This document shows, one piece after another, positions 45,401 through 55,533 of a stretch of 64,000 nt of DNA. Under the pieces are notes generated by a model. It was given only the letters and a program-made list of their open reading frames with translations, was not told the origin of the DNA and searched no databases. How positions within the stretch are numbered: position 1 is the stretch's first letter; each line of letters opens with the position of its first letter. Source of the DNA: Pseudocitrobacter corydidari (lineage in GTDB: Bacteria > Pseudomonadota > Gammaproteobacteria > Enterobacterales > Enterobacteriaceae). A program made the position numbers and the translations under genes. Location of the stretch: contig NZ_CP087880.1 of assembly GCF_021172065.1 (NCBI RefSeq), positions 1 through 64,000 on the forward strand, written 5' to 3'.

Positions 45401-48400
45401 TTAATGGCGGTGGATGGGCTACTGGTACCGTTGGTATTCGTGGCGGTGGCGGTAATAACATGCAGACCTTCGGTTAAAACTGTCGTCGGTGTATAGCTCC
45501 ACGCCCCGGTGTCATCCGCCACAACGGTCGCCAGCAGCACGCCGTTGTTGTAGATGTTGACCGTTGAACGTGCCTGAGCAGTACCGCTGATGTCCGGCTG
45601 GTTATCGTTTGTGCTCTGGTTGTTTCCAACATTGCCTAAAACAGGCCCCACATTATCCACAATCGTGGTAATAACCGGTGAGCCCGGCAAGCCGGTGAAT
45701 GGGGCGTTGAAATCTGCTGCTATGCCCTGGTTCCCGGCTACGTCGGTTGCTCTGGCTTGTAGGTCTTCTCCGTCAACCTGACTTGGGGAAAGGTTAGCCG
45801 TAAAGTTGCCGAGCCCATCGGCAACTCCGGTGCCCAGTATGGTCCCCGTTGAACTGTAAATGGTCACGGTACTGCCCGCTTCGGCACGGCCTGTCACCAC
45901 GTTGCCCGTGGCGTTGACGGTTAAATCCGTCGGTGCGGCGGGTGGCGTAAGGTCAACGGTTACCGTCGTCACCGTGGAGGACGAACTGGTATTGCCCGCC
46001 GCATCCACGGCTTTTGCGGTAAGTGTATGCGTACCTTCAGTGAGCGTCGGTGTATAGGTCCAGTTACCGCCGCCATCCGCCTGTACGCTGCCAATTTCTA
46101 CGCCATTGTCATAAATACGCACGGTGGCGTTTGCTTCAGCTGTACCGTTCAGCGTTGGGGTGGTGTCATCGGTAGGCTGACCGGCTGCAAGCGTGCCCGT
46201 CACAGTTCCAGCGTTATCGGTCACTGTGGTGATAAACGGTGTATTTGGTGCAGTGGTGTCGATAACCACATTCCAGGCGCCTGATGCCGGGCCAGTGTTA
46301 CCGGCAGGATCGGTTGCTGTCGCCGTCAGATTATGCGAACCGGTTGTGAGATCCTGCGTTGGGGTAAAGCTCCAGGTCCCCCCGCTGCCTACGGTCGTGG
46401 TGCCAATCAGTACATTGTTGTCATAGACGTTAATGGTTGCGCCAGTTTCTCCCGTCCCGCTGAGCGTTGGACGGGTGTCATCGGTTACCTGGCCGTTCGC
46501 AATTGGCCCTTTAATGGTCCCAATATCATCCGCCGCACCAGTGATAATTGGCGCGACGGGCGGGGTAAGATCGACGGTCAGTACGAAACTGCCTGATGGT
46601 ACGCTGGTGTTCCCGGCACTGTCCGTTGCCGTTGCGGTAAAGTTATGCGTACCCGCACCAAGTGCGCCCTGGGGCGTGAAGGTCCAGGCATTGTTATCGC
46701 CAACAATGGCAGTTCCTATCACGGTGCCATTATCGCGAATGGTGATAGTGGCACCTGCTTCACCTGTACCGCTCAGCGTTGGCGTAGTGTCATCTGTCGT
46801 TTGGTTTGACAGTAATGTTCCCTGCACCGTGCCGACGTTGTCACTGGCCTGGATGATCGTCGGTACCCCCGGTGCGGTGGTATCAATAATCAACGTAAAC
46901 GATGTCGATGTGCTGCCCGTATTACCCGCCCTGTCAGTCGCAATGGCCGTAAACACGTGGCTACCGGTTCCCAATGCGCTGCCTGGCGTGAAGTTCCAGT
47001 TGCCATTGACATCGGCGGTGGCGGTACCGATTTGCACACCGTTATCAAGAATGCGAATAGAGGCAAAGGCTTCGCTGGTGCCATTTAGCGTAGGGGTCGC
47101 ATCGTCGGTGGTTTTTCCGTTCGTCAGCGTATCGGTAATGCTGCCGACGTTGTCGCTGGCGTTGACGATGGCTGGCGCATCAGGCGCGACGGTATCAACG
47201 ACAAAGTTCAATGCCGGAGATGGCGGGCTGACATTACCCGCGCTATCAGTGGCCGTGACGGTCAGTTGATGTTCGCCCGGTGGCAATGCGGTGCTCGGTG
47301 TGAAGTTCCAGCTACCGCCAGCATCCGCCTTAACGGTGCCAATGACCGTACCGTTATCCAGAATTTGCACGGTGGCATTAGGTTCCGCGGTACCGCTCAG
47401 GGCCGGACGTGTTTCATTGGTCTGCTGACCCTCAGTTATCGCACCCGTATTCGGCGGTGTATTATCCGTCGCCGTGATTGCCGATGGCGTGTCAGGAGCC
47501 ACCGTATCAACCACAATCGTAAATGCCGGTGTTGTTGCACTGACGTTACCAGCCTCATCGGTGGTATTTATGGTGAATGCATGCGATGCATTGCTCAGTG
47601 GCGTGGCGGGTGTCCATGTCCAGTTGCCTGTTTCTGGCACGGTAATGGTCGCCACCAGATTACCGTTGTCGTAAATCTTCAGCGTTGAGTTGGCTTCGGC
47701 GGTTCCGCTGAGCGTTGGGGTTGCATCGTTGGTCGTCTGATTATTCAGCAGATCGCCAGTGATCGGCCCCTGGTTGTCGTTAACACTGTTGAGTATCGGG
47801 CGCGACGGTGCCGTGGTATCGACACTGAATTCAAACGGATCGCTTGCCGGGCTGGTATTCCCTGCGCTGTTGGTGGTCGTCAGCGTCAGACTATGGCTTC
47901 CTTCGCCCAGAGGTGTGGTCGGGGTAAAGCTCCAGTTACCATCGCTGGTGGTGACGCGACCAATTTCAACATTGTTGTCATAGATAATGACCGTTGAGCC
48001 TGGTGAGGTCGTGCCGCTTAGCGTTGGCTGAGTGTCATCGGTTTTACTACCTTCGTCTATTTGCCCAACGAGGGTACCCACGTTGTCTTCCACTCCCGTA
48101 AGTGTTGGGGCGGTTGGCGTGGCGTTATCGATGGTTACGGTCCAGGTGTTGGATGCATCTGCTCTGTTACCCGCAGCATCGATAGCCACAACGTTGAAGT
48201 TATAGATACCGTTTGCCAGCGGTGTGGTTGGTGTAAATGTCCAGTTACCCTGAGCATTCACCGTCGCAAAGCCGAGTGACGTGGTTCCATTGAAGATTTC
48301 CACACGGGCGCTGTCGGCAGCGGTGCCGCGCAGGGTGGGCTGTGTATCGTCGGTGCCGCCATTATTGATAATAGGCCCGGTGACTGCTCCGACATCATCC

Positions 48401-51400
48401 GTCACGCTGACAATGATGGCGGAGTCAGGGGCAACGGTATCCACAATAATGGTAATTTCAGTGGATTCCGCGCTGGTTTCGCCGTTGATTACCGCGATAG
48501 CTGAAATGGTGTGTTCGCCTTCGCCTAGCGCTTCTTGTGGGGTGTAGGTCCAGCGGCCATCGACCACTGGGATATCTTGGGAACGCACCCCGTCAATCAA
48601 TACATAAACGGTAGCGCCATCAGCGGCCGTACCACTGATGATCGGTTGCGTATCATCGGTACTGTCTCCGTTGTTCAGCGGGCCGGTGTTCGGGCCCGTT
48701 TCGTCCAGAATTTCTATAATCACCGGGACGGCTGGCTCAGTCGGAGGCGCGACGGTGACATCTGCCCCAACGCTGATATTCCCCGCGCGATCTTGCGCAT
48801 AAACAGACAGTACCGAGTCTGCGGCCTGCACTTCATCAAGCTCAACGGTGAAGTAACCCAGGCCATTGGTGATGCCACGACCCACTTCATCACCGTTGGC
48901 ATTGCGGATGATAATGGTGCTGTTAGCCTCTGCCTGTCCGGTAACGATGAGACCATCATCAGCCACCGCCAGATTGACTGGTGCAACAGGGGCCTGTGTA
49001 TCAACGTGCAGGGTTAAGCCATCCGAAAGCGGACCCGCGTTACCAAGGTCGTCCAGCGCCTGGAAGGTCAGTACGTTATCCCCATCGGACAACGGCGAGT
49101 TAGTGCCAGGGGTAAAACTCCAGCCGCCTTCGTCATTGACGTTGGCTCGACCAATTTCTATGCCGTTGGCAAAGATGATGACGGTGCCATTCGCCTCGGC
49201 AGTACCAGAGAACGTAGGGCGAGGGTCATCAGTATAGGAACCGTCTATCAGGTCAGTCGTGATCGAACCAACATCGTCAACAATGTTAACGTTAGTCGGC
49301 GCGTCCGGGCCAGTGGTATCCACGGTGAGGGTAAAGGGCGGTGTCGGTTGGCTAGTGTTGCCCGCCGGATCGGTTGCCGTAACGGTCAGGGTATGAGTGC
49401 CATCCGTCAGGGCTGGAGAAGGTGTAAAGCTCCAGCCGCCCTGCGGGTTAGCGGTGGTTGTGCCAATCGCTTTACCATCAACCAGTATCGTCACAATACT
49501 CCCGCCCACGGCTGTGCCGTTCAGCGTTGGCGTGTTGTCGTCAGTGCGGTCGCCGCTTTGCAGCGCGCCCTGATCGTCGCCGACATTATCCTGAACGCTG
49601 AAAGCGGGTGGTATCGCAGGCGGTGTGGTATCCACGGTAATGACAAAGTTATCCGATGGCACACTGACGTTGCCTGCCGGATCGGTCGCCGTAATGTGAA
49701 GCGTATAGGTCTGTTCCCCCAGAGGCGCAGTCGGTGTCAAACTCCATTTTCCATCCTCCCCGACGACGGCGGTGCCTAACACGGTGGTGCCGTTATAGAG
49801 CGTGATGGTATCGCCCTCGATGCCTGTGCCGTTGAAGGTGGGTTGGGTATCGTTGGTTACGCTTCCTGAGGCCAGCGCGCCGGTATATTCCGGAACGTCA
49901 TCAACGACCGAACCAATCACCGGTTTGATGGGGGCGTCATTATCCACCGTGATGGTGAAGGAAGGCGATTCTGCGCTGACGTTACCCGCAGCATCGGTAG
50001 CGGTTACGGTGAAGATATTTTCACCATCGTTCAGATCGCTATTCGGTGTGAATGACCATTTACCGTCCACGACGGTGGTCGTGCCCAGCGATATCCCATT
50101 GCTGTAGACCGTGATGGTTGCGCCATTTTCTCCTGTACCGCTAAGGGTCGGACAGGTATCGTCAGTCACCTGGTTGTTAGTGAGATTTCCTTTAATTGCG
50201 CCCACATCATCATTGACGGTAGCGATCAGCGGTGCCTCGGGCGCAAGGGTATCGACGGTGAGCGTAAAGGTAGTTTTAGCCCCAATATTGCCGGCGGCGT
50301 CCACCGTGACGAAGGTGAAGTCGTGCTTACCTTCGTCCAGCGCCGCGTTAGGAGTGAGTGTCCAGTTTCCGTTGGCATCGACGTTGGCTGTGCCAAGCAA
50401 CGTATCTCCTTCATAAACGTTAACCTGCGCGTTGGCTTCCGCTTTCCCTGAAAACGTTGGGCGAGTGTCGTCGGTAGTGTCACCATCATTCAGAACTCCG
50501 ACTTCCGGGCCCACATCATCGCGAACTTCCAGAATGATTGGCTCATCTGGAGTACTGGTATCAACGGTAAACGTGAAGGGTGTCGTGTTGGTTGTCGTGT
50601 TTCCTGCTGCATCCGCCGCGCTCAGCGTCAGGCTGTGTGGGCCGTCGCTCAATGGTGCGGTGAGCGTGAGCGACCAGGTACCTGAACTCCCGACAACGAC
50701 TGTTCCCAGCAATTTACCGCCATCAAAGACGGAGATAGTTGATCCCACTTCGCCGGCACCGTTGATAACAGGCAAATTATCATTCGTAGTTTGCCCGTTG
50801 CTCACCGCGCCCGTATTCGGCTCCTGGTCGTCCGTCAGGCTTGTGATCGTTGGTCGGGTTGGGGCGGTAGTATCGACAATAATGGTGAAGGGCGCTGATG
50901 TGTCGCTGGTGTTGCCAGCCTCATCTTTTGCCGTAATAGTAAAACTATGGCTGCCGCTGCCGAGATTCGAACCCGGCGTAAAGCTCCAGACGCCCTGCGC
51001 ATCGGCGGTTGTCGTACCAATAATGACGTTATTGTCGTAGAGCGTGATAATAGCGTTGGCTTCTGACGTGCCGTTCAGAGTAGGGCGCGGATCATTAGTG
51101 CTTTGTCCGTTCTCTAAATTCCCTGTCAATGCCGGAACATCATCCACTACTGAACCGATCACCGGGAGTTCTGGGGCAGTGATGTCCGGTGCGTTGACGC
51201 TGGCGTCGTCGCTTGGGTTACCCGCTTTATCCGTCGCAATCGCGGTCAGCGTTTCGCCATTGGTTTGTGGGGTTGTCAGCGTTACGCTGAAGTTTCCGCT
51301 GCTGTCGGTTTCCGCGTTGCCCAGTGGGTTACCATTCGCATCGGTAATGGTCACTGTGCTACCCGGTTCGGCCTGACCTGTAACGATTGTACCGTTATCT

Positions 51401-54400
51401 GACACCTGTAAATTTTCTGGCGCATCGGGAGCGATAAGGTCTGGCGCCTGAACGCCATTAGGCGGGCTTGTGTTACCTGCCTTATCGGTGGCGGTGACTG
51501 AAAGCACCTGATTATCATCTTGTACTGGATTGAGAGTAACCGTGAATTGCCCCGTGGCGTTAGCCGTAGCGGTTCCCAGAACAGTGCCGTTAGCATCTTT
51601 AACGGTTACCGTACTGTTCGCTTCCGCAGTACCTGTTACGCTGCCGCCATCTGGCGATACGGCTAAGCCGTTCGGTGCGGCTGGCGCGGTAAGATCCAGG
51701 GTGAAACTTTGCGTTGATGTCACCGGGCTAACGTTGCCCGCACTGTCCGTTGCGGTCACGCTCAGGGTATAGGTGCCTTCGGCCAGCGGTGTGCCGGGCG
51801 TGACACTCCAGTTACCCTGCGCATTGACGGTTGCAGTGCCTAATTCTACGCGGCTTCCATTGAGCATGGCCCAAAGCGTCACGGTGCTGCCAGGCTCCGC
51901 TGTGCCCGTAATCGTCGGGGTTGCGTCGTTGGTCGCGCCTCCGTTGGCGACCGTTACGTTTGTACCATCTGAATTATCGATCACCGCCGTAAAGGTTGGT
52001 GCCACGGGCGCTTTGGCATCGACGGTAAAAGTGAAGCTACCGGAGGGAGAGCTGACATTGCCTGCTGCATCGGTGGCGGTAACACGGATGGTATAGCTTC
52101 CATCGGTGAGCGGAGTCGATGGTGTGAACGTCCATGCTCCTGACTCATCAACTTTTGCGGTGCCAATGACGCTACTGTTGTTGTAAAGGGTGATAGTACT
52201 ACCCGGTTCGCCTGCGCCGCTAAAGGTTGGCGTGGTATCGTTGGTCGATTTGCCATTCTCGATTGCGCCGACGATACCGGGTTGATCATCAATTACAGCC
52301 TGAATCGACGGAGCTTCAGGGGCCGCTGTATCAATATTTAATGTGAAATCAGCCGATGCATCGCTCACCTTGCCTGCGATGTTGGTTGCAGTAGCTGTGA
52401 AGCTGTGCTGACCATCATTTAAGGTATTAACTACCGTGAAACTCCAGTTACCTTTGCCGTCTGCCTGTACCGTCCCGAGCCTGGTCTGGCCTTCATAAAC
52501 GGTAATTGTCGCCCAGGCATCGCTGTGACCATTTAGCGTTGGGCGGGTGTCATTGGTTTGCCCATTGTTGGCGACATTGCCCGTATCAGGTGCAATGTCG
52601 TCCGTGGCGGAAATGATGGTTGGTTGGCTGGAAACATCAAAATTCGGCGCAGTGACGTTCCCGGGTGCGCTGGAATTGTTTGCCGCATCGGTGGCGATGG
52701 CCGTTAATTTTTCACCGTGAGTCAACGCAGGAGTGAGCGTAATGGAGAAATTGCCATTGCTGTCTGTGACCCCACTTGCAATGGTGTTGCCCGCGCTATC
52801 CTTAATCGTAATTTTGCTACCCGGCTCAGCTTCACCGGTTAACTGCGTACCCGCAGCGTTAATGATGAGTTCCTCCGGTGTTTCGGGAGGTGTTTTATCT
52901 ACGGAGAGCACTTTGCTCTCCGGGCTGATATTTCCTGCGCTGTCCGACGCCGTCGCGGTGAGCGGTGCGCCGGTAATTTGGGCGGGGTTGAGGGTGATAT
53001 TAAACGAGCCGCTGGCGTCCGCCATGCCTTTGCCGATTTCTTTTCCGCCAGCATCACGAATAATCACTTCACTACCCGGCTCCGCTTTACCGCTCAGATG
53101 CGTTCCATCAGCTGAAGGCGTTAAGCCTGAGGGGGCTGTGGGAGGGGTGGTATCCACGGCAAATTTGAAGCCAGGAATCGAATTGTCCGGCGTTTGTGTC
53201 CCGGTCGCCACGATGGAGTGGTTGCCATCCTTCAGCGGCGTTGTTGGGGTGTAGCTCCAGTTGCCGTCGCTGCCCACCTGAACGGAGCCGATTTTTACAC
53301 CGTTATCGAAAATATTGATGGTGGTTCCGGCCGTACCGCGTCCGCTGAAGGTCGGACGTGAATCATCGGTGCTCTGCCCTGACGTGAGCGCCCCGGTGAT
53401 AGTACCGACGTCATCGACCACGCTGCGTAACAGGTTAACGGGTTCTTCAATCACATTGGGGGCGGTAATATTCGAAGGGGAACTTTGGTTCCCTGCGGCG
53501 TCGGTCGCGGTTACCGAGAGACGCTCGCCATCGGTTTGCGGCGAGGTCAGCGTTATCGTGAAGTTGCCGTTACCATCGGCTTTCCCGGTGCCCAGCACAT
53601 TGCCTTCGCTGTCGGTGATTTTTACCGTGCTTCCGGCTTCCGCTTTCCCGGTAAGCGTTGTGCCTTCGGCGTTAATATTCAGGTCGCTCGGCGCGCCCGG
53701 CGCGGTAGTATCGTGCGCGGTGACGCTGGTGGTGGGGCTGGTATTTCCGGCGGGATCTTTCGCTTCCGCCGTCAGGTGTTCGCCGTTGGTCTGCGGTTTA
53801 TTCAGGTCGACGGTAAATTTCCCATCGCTGCCGGCGGTGCCGGTGCCAATAACGTTGCCATTGGGGTCGCGTATGGTCACGGTGCTACCGGGCTCGGCAT
53901 TCCCGGTGACGGTCTTACCATCATTTGAAACGGCAACGTCGGTTGGCGCATTAGGTGGCGTAGTATCTGGCGCGGTGATTGGCGTGGATGGCCCGGTATT
54001 ATTCGACGGATCTTTCGCCTCAACGGTCAGGTGTTCACCGTTAGACTGCGGCTTATCCAGGCCGACGGTGAACTTGCCGTCATCGCCGGTTTTTCCGGTA
54101 CCGATGATGTTGCCGTTGGGATCACGAATGATGATGGTGCTACCCGGTTCGGCGTTACCGGTGACCGTTTTGCCGTCCGGGGAAATAGCGAGATTGGTTG
54201 GCGCATCGGGCGGGGTGGTATCTACGGGCGGTTGCGGATTTCCAGGATCGGTTCCGCCATTGCCGCCATCATCATGATGATGGCTCCCGCTACCGTTGCT
54301 GTTGGACGCGGCGATGCCAATCCCGGCGGCTGCGGCGGCTCCGCCCAGAATCCACGCCCAGGCGGCTCCGCCGCTTTCGTTGCTGCCTTCTCCGGCAACC

Positions 54401-54537
54401 AGCAGTTCATCAATGCTGCTGATTTGCTGGAAGTGGAATGCGCCATCCGTATCCTGTACCCACCAGAGCGCGCCGTTCGCATCTTCCAGCACAAGCTGGC
54501 TCTGCCCTAAATCTGAGGTGACGTAAAAGTTTTTCAC
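42442..54537 (-). CDS. bapA: Giant biofilm adhesin BapA (frameshifted near N-terminus)
   Basis: 4031 residues in this frame, with a GTG at 54537 as its first possible start. Order: end of the N-terminal BapA domain (SQLVLEDANGALWWVQD), Gly/Ala-rich segment and HHHDD linker, about 31 Ig-like repeats of 85-105 residues (TTPPDAP / DDVG... / TDDTRPTLSGT / GNWSFTP / ATDAAGN), a BapA-specific domain (LEIAVQKYDTDLQAW), three VCBS-like units (YGTLTIDAQGHYTYTL) and a C-terminal type I secretion signal (DVIHGSAYGDTLIYDLL, ENVQTTLNELIEQNHIVT). Salmonella BapA is about 3,800 residues. The natural N-terminal 57 codons are in another frame (54533-54703), so surface expression may be lost or the A5 run mis-called. 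Confidence 0.9.
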   Translation of the reverse strand: MKNFYVTSDLGQSQLVLEDANGALWWVQDTDGAFHFQQISSIDELLVAGEGSNESGGAAWAWILGGAAAAAGIGIAASNSNGSGSHHHDDGGNGGTDPGNPQPPVDTTPPDAPTNLAISPDGKTVTGNAEPGSTIIIRDPNGNIIGTGKTGDDGKFTVGLDKPQSNGEHLTVEAKDPSNNTGPSTPITAPDTTPPNAPTDVAVSNDGKTVTGNAEPGSTVTIRDPNGNVIGTGTAGSDGKFTVDLNKPQTNGEHLTAEAKDPAGNTSPTTSVTAHDTTAPGAPSDLNINAEGTTLTGKAEAGSTVKITDSEGNVLGTGKADGNGNFTITLTSPQTDGERLSVTATDAAGNQSSPSNITAPNVIEEPVNLLRSVVDDVGTITGALTSGQSTDDSRPTFSGRGTAGTTINIFDNGVKIGSVQVGSDGNWSYTPTTPLKDGNHSIVATGTQTPDNSIPGFKFAVDTTPPTAPSGLTPSADGTHLSGKAEPGSEVIIRDAGGKEIGKGMADASGSFNITLNPAQITGAPLTATASDSAGNISPESKVLSVDKTPPETPEELIINAAGTQLTGEAEPGSKITIKDSAGNTIASGVTDSNGNFSITLTPALTHGEKLTAIATDAANNSSAPGNVTAPNFDVSSQPTIISATDDIAPDTGNVANNGQTNDTRPTLNGHSDAWATITVYEGQTRLGTVQADGKGNWSFTVVNTLNDGQHSFTATATNIAGKVSDASADFTLNIDTAAPEAPSIQAVIDDQPGIVGAIENGKSTNDTTPTFSGAGEPGSTITLYNNSSVIGTAKVDESGAWTFTPSTPLTDGSYTIRVTATDAAGNVSSPSGSFTFTVDAKAPVAPTFTAVIDNSDGTNVTVANGGATNDATPTITGTAEPGSTVTLWAMLNGSRVELGTATVNAQGNWSVTPGTPLAEGTYTLSVTATDSAGNVSPVTSTQSFTLDLTAPAAPNGLAVSPDGGSVTGTAEANSTVTVKDANGTVLGTATANATGQFTVTLNPVQDDNQVLSVTATDKAGNTSPPNGVQAPDLIAPDAPENLQVSDNGTIVTGQAEPGSTVTITDANGNPLGNAETDSSGNFSVTLTTPQTNGETLTAIATDKAGNPSDDASVNAPDITAPELPVIGSVVDDVPALTGNLENGQSTNDPRPTLNGTSEANAIITLYDNNVIIGTTTADAQGVWSFTPGSNLGSGSHSFTITAKDEAGNTSDTSAPFTIIVDTTAPTRPTITSLTDDQEPNTGAVSNGQTTNDNLPVINGAGEVGSTISVFDGGKLLGTVVVGSSGTWSLTLTAPLSDGPHSLTLSAADAAGNTTTNTTPFTFTVDTSTPDEPIILEVRDDVGPEVGVLNDGDTTDDTRPTFSGKAEANAQVNVYEGDTLLGTANVDANGNWTLTPNAALDEGKHDFTFVTVDAAGNIGAKTTFTLTVDTLAPEAPLIATVNDDVGAIKGNLTNNQVTDDTCPTLSGTGENGATITVYSNGISLGTTTVVDGKWSFTPNSDLNDGENIFTVTATDAAGNVSAESPSFTITVDNDAPIKPVIGSVVDDVPEYTGALASGSVTNDTQPTFNGTGIEGDTITLYNGTTVLGTAVVGEDGKWSLTPTAPLGEQTYTLHITATDPAGNVSVPSDNFVITVDTTPPAIPPAFSVQDNVGDDQGALQSGDRTDDNTPTLNGTAVGGSIVTILVDGKAIGTTTANPQGGWSFTPSPALTDGTHTLTVTATDPAGNTSQPTPPFTLTVDTTGPDAPTNVNIVDDVGSITTDLIDGSYTDDPRPTFSGTAEANGTVIIFANGIEIGRANVNDEGGWSFTPGTNSPLSDGDNVLTFQALDDLGNAGPLSDGLTLHVDTQAPVAPVNLAVADDGLIVTGQAEANSTIIIRNANGDEVGRGITNGLGYFTVELDEVQAADSVLSVYAQDRAGNISVGADVTVAPPTEPAVPVIIEILDETGPNTGPLNNGDSTDDTQPIISGTAADGATVYVLIDGVRSQDIPVVDGRWTYTPQEALGEGEHTISAIAVINGETSAESTEITIIVDTVAPDSAIIVSVTDDVGAVTGPIINNGGTDDTQPTLRGTAADSARVEIFNGTTSLGFATVNAQGNWTFTPTTPLANGIYNFNVVAIDAAGNRADASNTWTVTIDNATPTAPTLTGVEDNVGTLVGQIDEGSKTDDTQPTLSGTTSPGSTVIIYDNNVEIGRVTTSDGNWSFTPTTPLGEGSHSLTLTTTNSAGNTSPASDPFEFSVDTTAPSRPILNSVNDNQGPITGDLLNNQTTNDATPTLSGTAEANSTLKIYDNGNLVATITVPETGNWTWTPATPLSNASHAFTINTTDEAGNVSATTPAFTIVVDTVAPDTPSAITATDNTPPNTGAITEGQQTNETRPALSGTAEPNATVQILDNGTVIGTVKADAGGSWNFTPSTALPPGEHQLTVTATDSAGNVSPPSPALNFVVDTVAPDAPAIVNASDNVGSITDTLTNGKTTDDATPTLNGTSEAFASIRILDNGVQIGTATADVNGNWNFTPGSALGTGSHVFTAIATDRAGNTGSTSTSFTLIIDTTAPGVPTIIQASDNVGTVQGTLLSNQTTDDTTPTLSGTGEAGATITIRDNGTVIGTAIVGDNNAWTFTPQGALGAGTHNFTATATDSAGNTSVPSGSFVLTVDLTPPVAPIITGAADDIGTIKGPIANGQVTDDTRPTLSGTGETGATINVYDNNVLIGTTTVGSGGTWSFTPTQDLTTGSHNLTATATDPAGNTGPASGAWNVVIDTTAPNTPFITTVTDNAGTVTGTLAAGQPTDDTTPTLNGTAEANATVRIYDNGVEIGSVQADGGGNWTYTPTLTEGTHTLTAKAVDAAGNTSSSSTVTTVTVDLTPPAAPTDLTVNATGNVVTGRAEAGSTVTIYSSTGTILGTGVADGLGNFTANLSPSQVDGEDLQARATDVAGNQGIAADFNAPFTGLPGSPVITTIVDNVGPVLGNVGNNQSTNDNQPDISGTAQARSTVNIYNNGVLLATVVADDTGAWSYTPTTVLTEGLHVITATATNTNGTSSPSTAINITVDTIAPDAPTATISGDGYTISGTTEANITISVTVPGQANPVTVTTDAQGNWSVGLPTRLVSGEQVTVIATDAAGNVSLPGTTNAPTLPIAASDNVVNLELETSATVTTEEHSDYGFLLVGALGNVASVLGDDTAQVTFTIDAGGSGVAVIEAAATGAVLSLLSTLEIAVQKYDTDLQAWVTVIDTSLPQFANLLTIGASGVRLNLDNLTGGEYRVLSFNTSLLAVGSYTSLDVSLVKTSAGTVAAGAIENGNVITDADPTNGSDVAPSGTNVTSITNANGVTISVGEGGADIAGKYGTLHINANGSYTYTLSETSSSIIGRSESFTYTITSPAGQSSTANLVITLGSTVPTSSVTAADDSASLQFDTSVAAVNNGPSSTTGFTLVGLNLGNVIDVGLLNNMQNPIIYNVDAGTTRTLSLGASVGGVAVGAVFDLYVYRYNAETGNYEQYRHVPSWLQAALLGGSTAQDLVITLPDGKYLFTLNAVSGLTVATGFTLSVNADHTYSVKSAGASTTGDVLDNDAGAANGHVTEVNGVAVAANGTTTINGLYGTLTIDAQGHYTYTLKSGLGADSIKTPDTFVYTVTAANGDTSTASLNVQPTAKPVDAVNDTSSTMALATNQVTASYSDTSVGSATIAQGNRSATGSGTFDVAEGSALKAISVTFNTSASGLAGVGGLSVAWSILENGQTVYTGTTLPSGTFGLLNGSRTVTLSGFELDAGTYTLAITTNLTSTQLGNVSVTPVVNATSYDLDNFLINNNAHTVTGNIYNGSDSAGAVDQIASAQTVLTVSGNNSTQTLNPTVDSNGAATVQGTYGSLRIAIDGSYTYTLKAGLHPGDITTKETFTYTLNDQKGHSDSATLTINMNPQFTSTSQSDVIHGSAYGDTLIYDLLNNADNRGGNGADRWDNFSLAQGDKIDIGDLLVGWNGQESTLGNYLTVTTSGNNTVISIDRDGTGTAHSSATLITLENVQTTLNELIEQNHIVT

Positions 54538-54703
54538 CGTCTTTCAGGGTGATAACCAAATCCTGATTGGAACGCTGCATCGAGGCAATATCGGCGCGAT
54601 CGACCTTAATTTTAACAATCGATGGGGCAGTCAATGTCACGCTGTCGGTTTCAGCCGTGGTGGCGACGGTAGTCATTTTTGAAATAATCGATACAGAACG
54701 CAT
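54533..54703 (-). pseudogene. bapA: Out-of-frame N-terminal piece of bapA
   Basis: 57 codons from MRSVSIISKM to LVITLKDGE, with a proper GGAG site 7 bases before the ATG; this is the beginning of BapA-type adhesins (SVTLTAPSIVKIKV, NQDLVITLKDGE). At the A5 tract 54530-54534 the continuation NFYVTSDLGQ is in the +1 frame. Removing one A would join both into about 4,086 residues. In relatives as I recall them about five residues separate GE from NF, so a 14-base deletion is an alternative explanation. Confidence 0.75.
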
Positions 54704-55533
54704 GGTGTCACTCCATTCGAGGTGAACAGGTTGATCGCAATGGCGATATTCGGTTATTCAGCAGCTCAGGACTTTTACGCCGGCATATTTGTTGTGATAT
54801 TCAGCTCTCCTGAAATTCAGGCAAAAGCGGTAGCGCCCACTATCGAAATAGTGGTTAGGAATATTCTTAAAATATTGACTGGCGAATAATTAAATAATTT
54901 CTATCTGAAATTTAATTCCTTGCTCTAAATGCTCTTTTAAACATTGAAGTACTGTTGTTGATATAGCCAGATATAAGATAAATCGCAAACGGGCGATAAA
55001 CCAAAAGCTTGCTAACTATCAGTTAAACCAGCATTTTATGCAGGGTTAATCGCGCTCTAGTTCATGTGGTTTTTAACATGGAAAGCAGATGCACCATTTT
55101 TTAACACCATGAATTTGTATGTTTTTATATTTTCTCTGTCGCAGAGTGACTGTTAATGATTTTAGGTAAGTCACCGAAAACTGGTGTAAAAAAAACGACA
55201 AAAAGCGGGTTTTAGGAAATGTCTGAATTCATATTCCAGGGCTTTTTCATTATTAATATGATGAAAATCATGAATAGAAAATATGATATATCCGTGATCG
55301 CGCGCGTAATTAATGTCAGAGTGGAATTATTTTTTATTCTCTGGAAGGGATTTTGACGATATAAAATATATTATGAAATTAAGTTATGAGTTAAACAGAA
55401 CAGAGAAGTTACGGCGAAGAATATATTCTTTAGAGTGTGGGAATTAACTGTTGCGATTCAGGGAGGTAACATAGGCAGGGAAAGTTTTGGAAGAACACCC
55501 GCACCTTTTCAGGATACGGGTGCATAACATTTT
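54704..55533. other. 830-base gene-free regulatory region upstream of bapA
   Basis: AT-rich, no credible gene in either strand. It presumably carries the bapA promoter and binding sites for nucleoid or biofilm regulators; an AT-rich stretch with H-NS-like character spans 54840-55440. A weak CACCCG...CGGGTG hairpin at 55497-55523 may terminate smpB. No specific operator recognised. Confidence 0.6.

Noticed and set aside
53315..54277. 320-residue plus-strand frame (and many others at 43-54 kb)
   Set aside because: Antisense shadows of the repetitive bapA gene; no ribosome site or family signature.
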